From NCBI GenBank assembly GCA_028583605.1, contig CM053337.1, forward strand, positions 19,033,694 to 19,097,693: 64,000 bases of DNA. The letters run 5' to 3'. Below are positions 11,161 to 22,109 of this stretch, one piece after another. This DNA is from Dastarcus helophoroides (Eukaryota > Arthropoda > Insecta > Coleoptera > Bothrideridae). The translations under genes and the position numbers were made by a program. The notes below the pieces were generated by a model. It ran no database searches, was not told where the DNA came from, and saw nothing but the letters and a program-made list of their open reading frames with translations. Every line of letters begins with the position of its first letter. The stretch's first letter is position 1.

Positions 11161-11634
11161 AACAAGAGCGGATATGATTTCCATATCGCACGAGAACGAA
11201 GTTTGAGCACGACGCCGAAGGCGGAGTGCTTCAATCGTTCAAGTGCGATATGGACAATCCGCTCGAGTTGTACAGCGTATTTTTCCTACGCCTACGATCC
11301 CTCAAAAACGAAAATACGATTTAACAAATATTTTTTTCGTTAAATACGTCAACTTGACAAAGTCTATGGTATAATTTTGAACCTAAAAATGACATTCGTT
11401 CTTATGGCATGGTCATGATTGGTCATTTTCGACTAATCAGTACGCGGCTTACGTTATATCCGTTCACTGGACTGATATGGCCTATCTAATGGGCCCGGAA
11501 AGGATGGCCTAAGTGCTGGCCTAAACTTTAAGCAACCCACAACGAATTCAGAATCCAGATATGGCCTATCTATCCTGCTCGCAAGTTATAAAGGAAACAG
11601 TGAATATACGGGTGGGAGTGGGAAAAATAATATT
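11161..11634 (+). mobile_element. non-coding mobile element with a 99-nt hairpin, copy A
   Basis: Begins AACAAGAGCGGATATG and ends GGGTGGGAGTGGGAAAA. A second copy lies inverted at 32294-32912, where it interrupts a transposase exon; this defines both ends. Positions 11166-11264 form a long hairpin: GAGCGGAT..CCATATCGCAC pairs with GTGCGATATGG..ATCCGCTC, continuing inward through a GACGCC-GAA-GGCG tip. No TIRs at the element ends and no clear TSD. Confidence 0.65.
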
Positions 11635-11736
11635 TACTAACCTTTCCTTCATGCCGTATAATTAAATTTGGAAGATTTTCTATTACTATCTGTGTTACAT
11701 GACGAAAAGCAAATGAAAAATTGCTAGAGGGATGAA

Positions 11737-12619
11737 TTAAAGAGTACCCACTGTTCTGGCGTTCTCTAATAAGTTCAGTTTCTGGCAGTTCTTCATCTGC
11801 TGAAGATAATTTCTTATTACAAGAAACGCACGGGTTGATCTTGTTAAGTTGTTTTGCAAAGTAATCCGCAGTGTACGCAGAAGTATATATAGATAATCTG
11901 GAGGAAGAACATTTCCAAACATTTATTACTATAAACTGGCACTAAAACATTCTGTGAAATACACTGACCTTCTCGTTTTTCAACAAAGGATGTTAAAGTA
12001 TCAAGTAGTCCAACCGATTTATCTTTTTCGCAGTTTGAACCAGCTGAATGAGGTGAAACAAAATTATGAACGGCTAAGGATTTAGTGGATGTAATAAAGG
12101 AAGAGCATGTTGGGTTTATATTCCTTACTCTGTAACTTTATACAGAAGAAAAATAATTTTCCAGAGGATCTTGATTTAAATCTCTCGGGCAAAAGTGTCC
12201 GAAGTTACTTTTCTGGAGTTTTTCCCAGAATGCCATGATGTTAGTGATTGAAAATATCCAGTTCTTTAAGGTTGGTGGTTTTAATTTTTTAGAAGGATCA
12301 ACAGAGAAAGAAAAATACATGGATTGAAGTACTGGAAGTGAAGAACGCCAAAAGGAAAGATGTTTTTGCGTCAGCACACACCGAAGTTCTTTACCTGCTG
12401 AAGAATAAAGGGGAACGCCATTGAGTCTATCAAATAATTTATCAAAAAATAAAAGATCAGCCGTGTCAACTGCCTTAAGGATCCAGATGAGTGACTAAAA
12501 ACTTGCGTACAGTTTTTTACTATCATTTTTAATTTTACTGGGAACAATATGTTCCTCAGTAATTTTGTAAAATTGACTGTACGTTTGTCCATGACTTTTG
12601 TCGATTTCATAGAGCCACA
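11737..12619 (-). pseudogene. P-element (THAP9-type) transposase, C-terminal half
   Basis: Reads on the minus strand from 12619, directly where the inserted TTAA-type element ends. It holds MLMWLYEIDKSHGQ (split across the insertion), KLLRNILFPVKLKM out of frame, then PTLKNWIFSITNIMAFWEKL and RDLNQDPLENYFSSV. LNQDPLENFF is the signature near the C-terminus of P/THAP9 transposases. The residues run in at least three frames, so the gene is dead. The first half is at 14680-15610. Confidence 0.75.
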
Positions 12620-13638
12620 TTAAAGACCCATTACACGACGGGTGAACTCACACGTTTGGCACGTAAACCGATGGTCCAGGCACCGTGAGAATGGGTCTGC
12701 ATATTGAATTTCAGGTGGCGCGTCGGTTCCCGACGATAAGCGGTAAAATTCAAAAGAGGCACGCCAACTTTGACTAAAGTATCGAATTGCAGTTGTCGAT
12801 TTCAATAACTGCTGAAGGTTATTGGATTTTTAGTATTAAATTAGATTAAAGTGCCAATATGTCGTGGTCAAATGATGTTTTTCTAAATTTCTGACATTAT
12901 ATGAACAACAACCCCTAATTTGGAATCCCAAGCATGAGGATCATAAAGATATTATACCGTACTCGATATAAATTATTAAAAATTAAATAAAATAAAACGC
13001 GTAAATAAAGCGTGCTGAGTGAATGGAAGATAAGGAAAGGAACAAGCGGGTATACGAAGATAACTACAGCTAAAACTCGCTCCACACACACACATAATAA
13101 TTAGAATGCTTATTGGAAACATTGTCCAACAGAGAAACTGCAAATGTCACTAACGGAGTGTTGGTATCATAGACAAGACAAGTGACAGATGGAATTGTGT
13201 CTATGGACGCGAGAAATGTCAAGTAGTGTCATGCGTGTCAACCAATAGATGATAGCACTGCGTGTCAGCTACAGAAGACGCACTGCGTGTCAACCACAGA
13301 AGACAGCACTAAAAGACACGTCACTGGTAAATACTAGAAAATGGCTTCTAACAGGTTTCTACACGTGCAACTAAACAGAAAAATGAAATGAAAGGGGCGT
13401 CAAGTCGCCGACTCTCGAATTAGCTATTAAGGCGTTTGCACGCGGTTAGGAAATTTTCCAGGGGCGATTACAATCGAGGAAATATAAAATATTTCTCGAC
13501 AAGAGAATAAGAATTAATTCTTCGGTCGAAACTCGAATAAAATTCGAATTTCACCTAGAACTTGCTCGTTTTAACAAGCACGTGGTGGTGTTAGGTCCAC
13601 AGGACGAAAATAAACAATTCACAACAATTGGATAATGC

Positions 13639-13828
13639 AGCACGATACAAATAGAAAATTCGGACAATTGGATAAAAAGAAATGCGCAGACATACAGTTT
13701 TAGCTGGAGTTTTCGCCGTGGAACTATTAGATTAATCGGGTAAATAATCTTAAAGCAAATTATCGGTCGAAGCACTAAGCACGTGTTCGGAATTTTCGGG
13801 TAGGTGTTCCTTGTTTGGAGATCAAACT
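13639..13828 (+). repeat. dispersed repeat of unknown family, copy 2
   Basis: Aligns with 8853-9042 in direct orientation, from AGCACGA..CAAAT through GGGTAGGTGTTC. Inside the TTAA-flanked element, so it was either captured or inserted there. Confidence 0.7.
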
Positions 13829-14224
13829 CGGAGAGAGTGAGTCAAGCAAGGGTGGTTAATTACCAACCCTCCTCGTGGTGTTTTCCGTTGATCGGGGACG
13901 ATCGTGAATCGTCGGGGGTCAATGCCTAGTGCTTGGATTCATCGCGTCAAGAGTGAGAGTATGAGCGGGAAACTTGAATTATTCCTGCTCCGGTATCAGA
14001 ATTGTGGATGCAAATCTAGCATAATTTTAGTGTATCTTGCTCAATCAGCGGCTTAAGAAAAAGAAATGCTGATGGGCACTACATTATTATTATTTATTGT
14101 TATGAAAATGAACGAAACTTATAACTAAACTTAATTATGTTGTTGCCATGGTAACAAGTCTTAAAATATTCTTCAAAACTGTCTCTAATATATTTGGCTT
14201 CAATTCCTGCTTTCCTAGGCTTTT

Positions 14225-14475
14225 TACGAAGTCAAAACATGATGTCTAGATGTAAAGTTGCCTTCTGCATTTTGGCATGAGCCAGCTTAAAAATTGCCAT
14301 TTCTGTCTCTATTAAATGTGCCCTTTGGTGTATATGATGATATTGAAGTTTTACTCCTCTTAAGATAATTGTGAAGTAAGGCACAGGTCATCAAAATGTT
14401 TGTAGCATTGGTTTCGTCAGTACTTTGAAAATAGCTGACATTAACCCAAAAATATTTTCTATTATTTTTTTTTTA
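14225..14475 (-). pseudogene. Harbinger transposase C-terminal fragment
   Basis: Minus-strand reading gives ENIFGLMSAIFKVL followed, in another frame, by MTCALLHNYLKRSK and SSYTPKGTFNRDRNG. The E of ENxFG is the third catalytic residue of PIF/Harbinger transposases and xxCxLHNxL follows it in the family. No N-terminal part nearby. It lies inside the TTAA-flanked element. Confidence 0.5.
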
Positions 14476-14679
14476 CACAATCATCACTATTCAATAAAAT
14501 ATAAAAGCTGCTGCGCGACTGAGCATCCGTTGTCGACGGTTAGTCATTTTAAAATAAAGCTTGGGGCCACAGAAGATTTGTCAATGGACACGCCGTGAGA
14601 ACGCTACGACCATCTGTGCGTCATTTCGCACTTCACACTCTAGGCGTGGCAATCGCCCCGTCGTGTAATGGCACCTTAA

Positions 14680-15610
14680 CATGTCACCAAGAGGCAACTT
14701 TTTCTTTATTTTTCTGAAGGAAATGTAAATTATAATTAAATAAATTATTACGAATGCCTTTCATAAGGTGTGGAAAGTCAAATAAATGAATAATTTCTTC
14801 ATTATCGATTAAATAACCGCGATATCTATTTTCGATGTTGTTTAATAGACAATGTCTTGTAGTTTCCTTCAAGAGATAATTTACCGCAGCTTGATTTGTA
14901 GTTCCTTGATCACATATAGATGAGACTATATGAAAACCAGTTTTCCGTGTTTGTCGAACAACCTCTTTAATCATTCGCACTAAATCCACTGTTGAAGTGG
15001 ATCCTTCGCGAAAAGTGTAACAAACTGGCTGCTTCCACTTCTTACGAATTCCTTTTAGCATGAACACCAAAGCATGGTCGGCAAACTTAGCCCTCCTCTC
15101 ACTTCCACCAAAATCAACAAAACCTTCAACAACATCCAACCGTTGATTACATTGTAGTCCTGGTTGCAAAGAAATTTCATCAAACAAAGGAACACAACTG
15201 TTTTCATTTTTTTTTAACAGAATCTTTTAAATGCAAAAATATATTCGCATTGATCCCGCAGCCAAAAGGTATATCATTCAAAACTTTGGTTAAAATTTTG
15301 CGTGACGGTAAACTAAATATTTTCGAAAGATATCTATATGCTTTGCCACTCTGTTTATAGATTGACAAAGCAAGAATTTTATCGTTTAAAGTAAATCTTC
15401 TTCCCCTTGGTCTATACTTTTGAGTACGCTGTTGTGACAGGAAAAAAATTAAAGTAATATCATTTACATCGTTTAAAGCTGTTGTGGTCTCTTTTTGAGG
15501 CAAGCACATGCTGATTTGCTCCTGATCTTTTGATTTCGGGCGTGCTTTTTTAACCGGCGCACTTCATCGCACAACAGTTTCTCCCTGGGCGACAAGTTGT
15601 GCTGTGTGCT
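14680..15610 (-). pseudogene. P-element (THAP9-type) transposase, N-terminal half
   Basis: From about 15600 it reads SPREKLLCDEVRRLKKHA, then RGRRFTLNDKILALSIYKQS and AYRYLSKIFSLPSRKIL (the helix-turn-helix region), then DEISLQPGLQCNQRLDVVEG, ADHALVFMLKGIRKKWKQP and VSSICDQGTTNQAAV (RNase H-like core, with acidic residues in DE and CDQG). This order matches P/THAP9 transposases. The THAP domain expected further upstream is not seen. There is a frameshift near 15195 and one near 14690, just before the TTAA insertion at 14679. 15610-16120 shows no gene. Confidence 0.8.
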
Positions 15611-16127
15611 GCCTTGTTACTCGCCCTCCTAACCTGGAGAAAACACTCTTCCCTTTGGCACCTATAACATGAAGTTGTAAGTAAATAAAAAATATCGCAT
15701 TATATATATGTTATGAATTGAAAGTACAGACAAATTAAAAGCAATAACGAATACTAATAATATTAGTCTAGTTTGCAAGAGCAAGTTTGAAGCATTACAT
15801 TTCGTCTTCTACAAAAATTACGGCTGATTTTTTGAACCCCACTTTAATTTTATCACAACGTTTCTAGATGCCGTTCCAAATCGCAACAATAATTTTTAGA
15901 GAAGACAAGCTGGACAATACGTTTACTGACTTATTAGATAGACTTCGGTAATCATTAGTGCAGTAAAGCTCTGTAGCTGCTATAATTTTTTTCACATCCA
16001 AATCTGCGACAAAATATAAATGACTTCAATGTTCTCATCAAAAATTAGTGTATATGTGTAATGTTAAAGAGTTGGAACTTAGTTTTACAGGTTTTTTTTT
16101 CGAAATTTAAGGCTTTATTGAGCAAAA

Positions 16128-17120
16128 ATGGTTACAAATCGATTATTCAAAGTATTGTCCATCGCTAGCCACTACTTTTTTTCCATCTTTCTGTTAATTT
16201 TCGGATACCAGCTCGGAAGAACAGTTCGTCTTTTAATGCGATCCATGTATCGATCCATTTTTTCGTTTCCTCGAAAGAGGTTAAGTACTGATCAGCCAAG
16301 CCATGTGCCATCGATCGGAACAATAGTAATCGGACGGGACAATATCTGGGGAATACGGCGAGTGCGGTAGAACATCCCATTTCAACGTTTTGACGGGTTT
16401 TGCGACATGAGGACGAGCCTTGTCATGTTGCAAAATGACTTTGTCGTGCCGCTGCTCGAATTGCGGCCGTTTTTCCTTCAATGCCCGGCTCAAACGCATC
16501 AATTGTGTTCGGTAGAGGTCCCCGGTGATGGTTTCGTTCGGTTTGAGCAGCTCATAATAAATGACGCCCAGCTGATCCCACCAAATACAGAGCATGAGCT
16601 TGGATCCATGGATATTCGGTGTGGCCGGGGTATCCATACGATTTTTTACGTTTGGGGTTATCGTAATGGATCCACTTTTCATCGCCAGTGACGATGCGAT
16701 GCAAAAAACCTTTCCGCGCGAGCAGATGTTCGCATGTCATAAGCTGCCTCTCCGCGTCTCTCGGCTTCAGCTCGTATGGCACCCAATTTCCTTGCTTCTG
16801 AGACGTTTGCCGACTGTTGACAAGTCAACTCCCAATGATACGGACAATTCTTGGAGCGTTTGACACGGATCTTCGTCGAGTAACGCCTCCAATTCTTCGT
16901 CTTCAAACTTTTTCGGCTGACCGGGACGTTCCTTGTCATCGGTGTCAAAATCACCACTTTTGAAGCGTCGAAACCAGTACTCACATGTCGAAATCGATGG
17001 AGTATAACCCCCGTAAGCTTCCTCGAGCAGGAAACGACTCGCAGCAGCAGTTTTCTTCAAATGGAAGCAGAACAATAAAGCTTCCCGCAAATTGCGTTTA
17101 TTCGGCACAAAAGTCGACAT
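16128..17120 (-). pseudogene. mariner transposase, mauritiana-like, broken
   Basis: Starts at ATG 17120 (MSTFVPNKRNLREALLFCFH), as other transposases of this group do. N-terminal helix-turn-helix domains (STCEYWFRRFKSGDFD), the linker-like YELKPRD, then the catalytic domain: GDEKWIHYDNPKRKKS (D1), VILQHDKARPHVAKP (D2), SPYSPDIVPSDYY (D3) and the ending VASDGQYFE before the stop. All three Asp are present, but four residues are missing between D2 and D3, giving 30 residues instead of 34. Frameshifts near 16770, 16640 and 16340. I could not match a convincing pair of TIRs. Confidence 0.9.
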
Positions 17121-17217
17121 ATTGAATGGTCTTGGAATGTATGTTGTTTATACTTGCGCAAGATGACACATACTGACAATCCAAGCTATAATATAGTGCT
17201 TTGGCGCGAATATAGTT

Positions 17218-17452
17218 TTAGAGTAACTTTTATGTGTGGTAGGCCAACCAAATAATACTCAGGACATTGACATTTTTATTGAAAAACTTTCCAATGAAGA
17301 TAAGTGACATTAAAAAGGACGTTCCATTCGAGCAACTCCAAATTCCCAATCATCCATTTTGTTGGATTTACCCTGAGAAAAATTATATGTACTCAAGAAT
17401 AAAGGAGAACATTTTATATAATTTTAGAATTGTATACAGAAAAAAAGATTGA
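17218..17452 (+). pseudogene. diverged copy of the 2866-3000 fragment
   Basis: DNA matches 2866-3000 at roughly three bases in four, and the protein reading keeps LLKNFPMKISDIKKDVPFEQ, extending into PFCWIYPEKNYMYSRIKEN. Same orientation as the first copy. Family unknown. Confidence 0.35.
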
Positions 17453-17458
17453 TTTAAT

Positions 17459-17731
17459 ATGGAACAGTTGGTAGTGAAAACTTTGAAAGACTTTGATTTA
17501 GATATGTGCAAAACGGCATTTTATTTAAATGCAAAAAATTGTCAACTTTGCATAAAATTTCCACAAACAATGCCCTTTGATTTGGATATTTCACCAACAC
17601 AGTACTTTGATTTGTTAATGTTTACTCGAATGTGTAGGAAGCGTTATTTAAAATATAAAAGCCGTTTAAGAGAAACTAGTCTAACGCCAACTAGTCTAAG
17701 TTTGATGGCACTATGTAAGATATTAGAATAA
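17459..17731 (+). CDS. unidentified 90-aa open frame
   Basis: Opens with MEQLVVKTLKDFDLDMCKT and holds CQLCIKFPQTMPFDLDIS. No stop for 90 codons in AT-rich DNA. It sits 7 bp after the preceding fragment, possibly part of the same decayed element. I do not recognise it; it may be chance. Confidence 0.2.
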   Translation: MEQLVVKTLKDFDLDMCKTAFYLNAKNCQLCIKFPQTMPFDLDISPTQYFDLLMFTRMCRKRYLKYKSRLRETSLTPTSLSLMALCKILE

Positions 17732-17938
17732 AAAAACTATATATACAATTTGAATGTTTTATTTCATATCCTATATGTATACAATTGTTAAACACAAAAA
17801 AAATCTAAGATATTGTCATTTCAAGGTGCTGCTTCATAGATTTCACATTAATGTAGAAATGTCAGACAGTTTGACAATAGAAGAGAGGTTAAATACATCT
17901 ATTTTTTAAATTGTTTGGTTTATTTCATTTACTTGACG

Positions 17939-19076
17939 ATGGTGAGGTGTTATACTTCTAGTTCAAGTAGTTCATCAGAAGATGAAGAAATTATTGAAAG
18001 AAGGCGGAAAGTGTATCGTAAAAGGATGAACTATTTTGAAGAGTATGACGAGCTTGCATTTTTTAACAGATTTCGAATAACAAAGCCAACATTTTCGTCG
18101 ACTATTAAACGAAATACCAGATGAGATAAGGCTACCAACAATTCGGTAAGCAAATTTTCAGTGTTCTACAGTAGATGATTTTTTAATGGAATCATTCATT
18201 TTCAGAGGAGGCTGCATTCAGCCTAGTATACAGCTGTTGTTGAGGCTCAGATTTCTTGCTTCTGGAAGCATGTTAATAACAGTAGGGGGCTTTGTTGCGG
18301 TCTCTAAGTCGCCTGCTAGTCGAATTGTAAAAACGGTATGCGAAGCTATCTGCAGATTAAGCCAAAGATACATCCAGATGTGCAAGTAGGAATGAAATGG
18401 AAGAAGTGGCTTTGGATTTCTACAGAATAGCAAGTTTCCGCGCACAATTGGTGCTATTGATTGTACTCTGGTAAAAATCCAATCTCCAGGTGGTGAGGAT
18501 GCCGAAATATTTAGATCTCGGAAAGGTTTTTTTGCCCTAAATGTACAGACTATATCATATGCCAATTAAGAATAAGAAATGTTACACGCTGGCCTGGATC
18601 AGTTCATGATCAGACAGTTTTCAACAACAGTTTTGTAAAACATCAGTTTGAGCAGGGTCAGTATGGTAAATACATTTTGGTTGGGAACATTGGGTATCGT
18701 ATAAAAAAATATTTGATGACAAAGTTGGGATAGGCAAATACTGCTGCAGAAAATTTATATAACGAGTCCATCATTCGTACTAGAAATGTCGTTGAGAGGC
18801 AGTACAGTGTGTGGAAGCGATGTTTTCCAATTCTGTCTTTGGGAATTCGCTTGGATGTTGACACAGCTGTGACTGTTTGTAGCTACAGCTGTATTACACA
18901 ACATGGCTATTGCTATGAATGCAGAAATTCCCCCAAATTGGATGGCCAATGACAATTACGGAGATGTAGCTGAGAATGGAGAACAAAGAAATGAAGAAAT
19001 TAATGGCATTCCAACAGGTCGTCAAATTACTGAAATTTCACAACTACTGATCCATGAACATTTTTCTAGGTTGTAA
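17939..19076 (+). pseudogene. HARBI1-type Harbinger transposase with a lost catalytic Asp
   Basis: Starts at ATG 17939 with a Ser/Glu-rich leader, then FFNRFRITKPTF, RFLASGSMLITVGGFVAVSK (helix-turn-helix), FPRTIGAIDCTLVKIQSPGG (first Asp), GEDAEIFRSRKGFFAL, VRW-type region, KYILVGNIGYRIKKYLMTKL and NVVERQYSVW-like block, ending MAIAMNAEIPPNWM. In the GDSGY motif of the family, the second catalytic Asp is Asn here. An intron-like break near 18130-18200 and many frameshifts and stops make it inactive. The zeste-like partner gene lies tail-to-tail at 19145-20503. Confidence 0.8.
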
Positions 19077-19144
19077 TATATATAAATATATATGTATGTA
19101 AATAGTTAACATTATTTATGGTTAAAAAAAACAATAAACCATCT

Positions 19145-20503
19145 GTTTCAATGAGTATTTAATTCTTTTTTTTTTTCAATTTCAATATCTAATAACATCA
19201 TTTTTTTCTTATGCTCTTCCACATCTCGATTCTCTTTCAAATTTAAAATTTCAAGCTCTCTTTTTAAGAAGCTTCGTTTTGGCGAGGTAATACTGTTCCT
19301 TTGCCTGCGAAAGTGTATTTGGTATGGTTGGTCGCAACTTTCGCTTCACTGGCTTTTTAAGTTTCTGCGGTGTGTAATCACTCCACTAAAATTAGAGATA
19401 CTTTATAATAATTCAATATATTGAAATACATACATCATTCAATTTTAAAATTTCATCAGCTCCTAATGTTGATGCTGACATGGCCTCTAATTTTCTTTTA
19501 GTTCCACTGATAGAGTCCTCAGTGGAACTTTCAGTATTTACATGGTTATCCTATATCCTATATATATATATACATAGAAACGGAAACTACATTGTTCAAA
19601 AAAATTAAGTGAAATATTCACTCTACTTCTGCGCTTATTTGGGACATTACCTTTTCAATGTTTGGTAGTAAATAATCCAAGAGAACCTGTAACACATAAG
19701 TTAAAAAAGTAAAAGCATATTTCTATCTTGACAAAGCTTACAGTTTCCGACAATTCGCATGTTAACACCTGAGTATTATTTGGAGGCTAAAATTAGAAAA
19801 ATTTTGTTGTTATAAATTGTATATAAATTTTACACAGACAACTTACCATAAATAATTCATTTTCTTTTTCAGGCACTTCGACCTGACCACTGGTTTCATT
19901 CTGAAACATGAAAATCTAGATCTAGAGTTCAAGATATGTGAAATATAATAAAATGATCTAATAATAATTAATATGACAAATTTATGGAAATTTTTCTACA
20001 ACAAAGAAACCACCATATAGAAATTTTTATTTAGAATTACCAAATAATTCGCCACTGCATCTCCATCATAATTACAATGCAGCCCGACAACCGTTTTAGT
20101 TAGTATTCACTAATTCTATTAATGCTGAAAGCACAGGGTCATTGTTTATGTTCCTAAATGGCCCACCGCCAGTTTCAGTTAGACCAAGCTTTTGAGTCGT
20201 CATAACCTTCCGCAGCTCAGTTTTCAAATTTTCATATTTCGCCTGTAGCTGCTGAAAGCTTCTTTTAGCGGATGCCTGGGCGTTGGATCCTAATTCAATA
20301 TTTTTCCATGCTTCGAGCTAGAATATATCATAAAATCAGGAATTTCATGAATGTTGTAATATAAAACATATCTTTTCATTGCAGCTAACCTTGTTAGTTG
20401 CCTTATTTTCTACGATTTTTTTATATTTTCGGACCTCCACCAAAATGAGTTGCTCATCCTTACTAAAACTGGTACCGCGTACTCTTTTCGGGGTCGAATT
20501 CAT
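19145..20503 (-). pseudogene. Harbinger partner protein, zeste-like Myb/SANT, seven exons
   Basis: DNA-binding partner of the Harbinger transposase. Exons, read on the minus strand: 20503-20390, 20317-20041, 19900-19847, 19786-19742, 19686-19651, 19550-19434 and 19385 to about 19145. All have GT donors and AG acceptors; the middle exons are whole codons. Exons 1-2 encode a zeste-like trihelix/SANT domain (SFSKDEQLILVEVRKYKKIV, then LEAWKNIELGSNAQASAKRS and FQQLQAKYENLKTELRK), followed by TETGGGPFRNINNDPV. The last exon is a Lys/Glu-rich coiled coil. Only two lesions are seen: a frameshift near 20098 and an extra A near 19264. The exon model is my inference from splice sites and frame. Confidence 0.7.
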
Positions 20504-20761
20504 CTTTTATTAGATTTTTGCAAAACAACACAAAATATTTCTCCGGAACGAAAACTACAGCTGTCAAACTTAACAAGTGACGTACTGAATTGGGCCCGAA
20601 ACGATATTTCAGAATAGGCCAACATACAACAGTTGCGCTTAAAGGAAGTTTTACGTATGAAGGCTTCTCAGTATGCTTATGAAACCGATCTATTTTAAAG
20701 CTCGATTTAAAGATACTTTTAATTTAAAATTGATTTTTGTAAAAGGAGCCTTTATCAGTTT

Positions 20762-20777
20762 ATTATGAAACCGGGCC
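20762..20777. repeat. right terminal inverted repeat of the HARBI1-type element
   Basis: ATTATGAAACCGGGCC at the right edge; on the other strand GGCCCGGTTTCATAAT, the form often seen at ends of insect HARBI1-type elements. The matching left end is not found upstream of 17939, where other fragments start. 20504-20760 is the non-coding right side of the element. Confidence 0.4.
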
Positions 20778-20912
20778 TTAGTATTATATCATCCGCTGTT
20801 AAATTTCTGAAATTATAGATATGCATTGGAATCATTAATACAAATAGAAGTTAGTTTTTATAAGTCATCTTACCGTTGTGTCAAACAAAGTAGAGCTTCT
20901 GGAGAAATATGC

Positions 20913-21191
20913 TCACGATAACTTTTTCAAAATAAGGGCCCCCAATAACGCCAACAAATTGTCGAGCTGCGCCAAAATTAATCTGGTATAATTAAAAAAT
21001 ATATCACGATCCGTCAGTCGTACTTCTTGTACCAAATTATGGAAGTCTCCTTCGAACAAACGATTTTTTATTAATTGATTAATTGGCCGAACCCGCCAAC
21101 GTTGTCTTCGATTATTTCTTCTTTGTATGTAGTATAAACCCAATACCAGTGCTATTTTACCCAAATTTTCTCTTTTTAACAAAGCCATCAT
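20913..21191 (-). pseudogene. Harbinger transposase N-terminal exon
   Basis: Starts at ATG 21191 and reads RRQRWRVRPINQLIKNR, then GDFHNLVQEVRLTDRDIF and LDNLLALLGALILKK. WVRPINxxR and the following hydrophobic helix pattern are typical of the first exon of PIF/Harbinger transposases. The DDE part is absent. It shares no copy-level identity with Harbinger-1 or -2. Confidence 0.6.
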
Positions 21192-21420
21192 GGATCATTC
21201 ATTTACACCGCAATACACTGCAAGCCACGTTGTTCTGAAGAAGAGGTGATGGAGCCCACGACACGATTCACCATTTATCTGGTCTGTGAAACGAGTGAAT
21301 TGACGAAATTCATTCATGAATGGTGAAGAGTGTAATCAGTGCGAGAAGCCTTTCTTTACCGTAAAGCTTCTTCATATGCAGTAAGTTCCCACAAAGACTA
21401 TCCTGCTCTGAAGGACGACA
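21192..21420 (+). pseudogene. Cys-rich module, copy C
   Basis: Plus-strand copy of the module at 1663-2307: CSEEEVMEPTTRF, then LVCETSELTKFIHEW, then GEECNQCEKPF-like sequence at 21325. It abuts the start of the Harbinger exon fragment head-to-head. Contains stops. Confidence 0.4.
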
Positions 21421-21669
21421 TCTTTTTATTTTTCCACTTTTTTGTTGTTGCAGTTTTTATATTTTCTGTGTATATTATTTTTGTTATTTTTATTTTATTA
21501 AACTTTCTATGTTCTAAGTCACTGAATTTAAATTGTTTGGTATATTTTTATCCACGTTACTTTTTATTCCTATCTCTCACTTTTTGATTTACAAGTAAAA
21601 ACCTATGATAATACAATTTATTTGCCACCTTAACTGAACAAATTCAAAGACTGCAGACTGCAACATTAG

Positions 21670-21837
21670 AAATTGAAATACAAAACTTGTCCCCTGAATA
21701 CAAGAAGGATTAACAAACGCAACAAAGGTTGCTCTAAGGTTGCATCTTCAGAGAGTATCTCTCCAAACGCGTTAGAGCAACCTTCGTTGTGTTTTTTAAT
21801 CTTTCTTAGTTTCAGGGGAAGTTTTGTATTTCAATTT
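21670..21837. mobile_element. palindromic MITE, copy 1 (copy 2 at 63576-63812)
   Basis: Left arm AAATTGAAATACAAAACTTG..CCCCTGAA and right arm its complement TTCAGGGG..AAGTTTTGTATTTC. Arms extend through AGAAAGATTAA. The centre holds GTTGCTCTA and TAGAGCAAC around a cluster of CATCTTCAGAG. Non-coding. 21840-22100 shows no gene. Confidence 0.6.
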
Positions 21838-22109
21838 TTGAAGATAGCTAAGAACCAGTCCATTTCACAAAAAAAACTTCAACTTTAGGCAAAAATAAAT
21901 AAAAAGTTTAAGTAAACGTATATAAACATTTTATTAAAAAAACATTTCCACAATATACAATTAATTATTGCCATTGTAAAGTTTCATCACTTGACTCAGT
22001 TGGGCGTTGGGATCTAAATAAATGGTTCCTCGGAGGTCTTCGCCTGTGTCTGCGTTTCTTCTTCGTAGGCCATCGTAGTCGACGTCGCCGTCGTAGCCGC
22101 CACCTTCCC

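Larger units (their letters stand above)
12624..14675. mobile_element. TTAA-flanked composite element inserted in the P transposase gene
   Basis: Flanked by TTAA at 12620-12623 and 14676-14679. Ends carry an inverted repeat with a 15-bp perfect core, CCATTACACGACGGG, 4 bp in from each TTAA. Removing the insertion joins the two P-transposase parts into one frame (GDMLMWLYEID). TTAA targets are typical of piggyBac and Kolobok; I see no transposase of either, so it is non-autonomous. It has captured other repeats: a Harbinger fragment (14225-14475) and a copy of the dispersed repeat (13639-13828). Confidence 0.75.

Noticed and set aside
11161..11634. Helitron
   Set aside because: No 5' TC / 3' CTRR ends and no short hairpin just before a 3' end; the stem is 99 nt and near the other end.
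12620..12805. Minus-strand open frame of 61 codons
   Set aside because: It covers the TTAA and the TIR end of the inserted element and shows no family pattern.
16128..16863. Plus-strand open frames over mariner
   Set aside because: Shadows of the minus-strand transposase, which carries all the family motifs.
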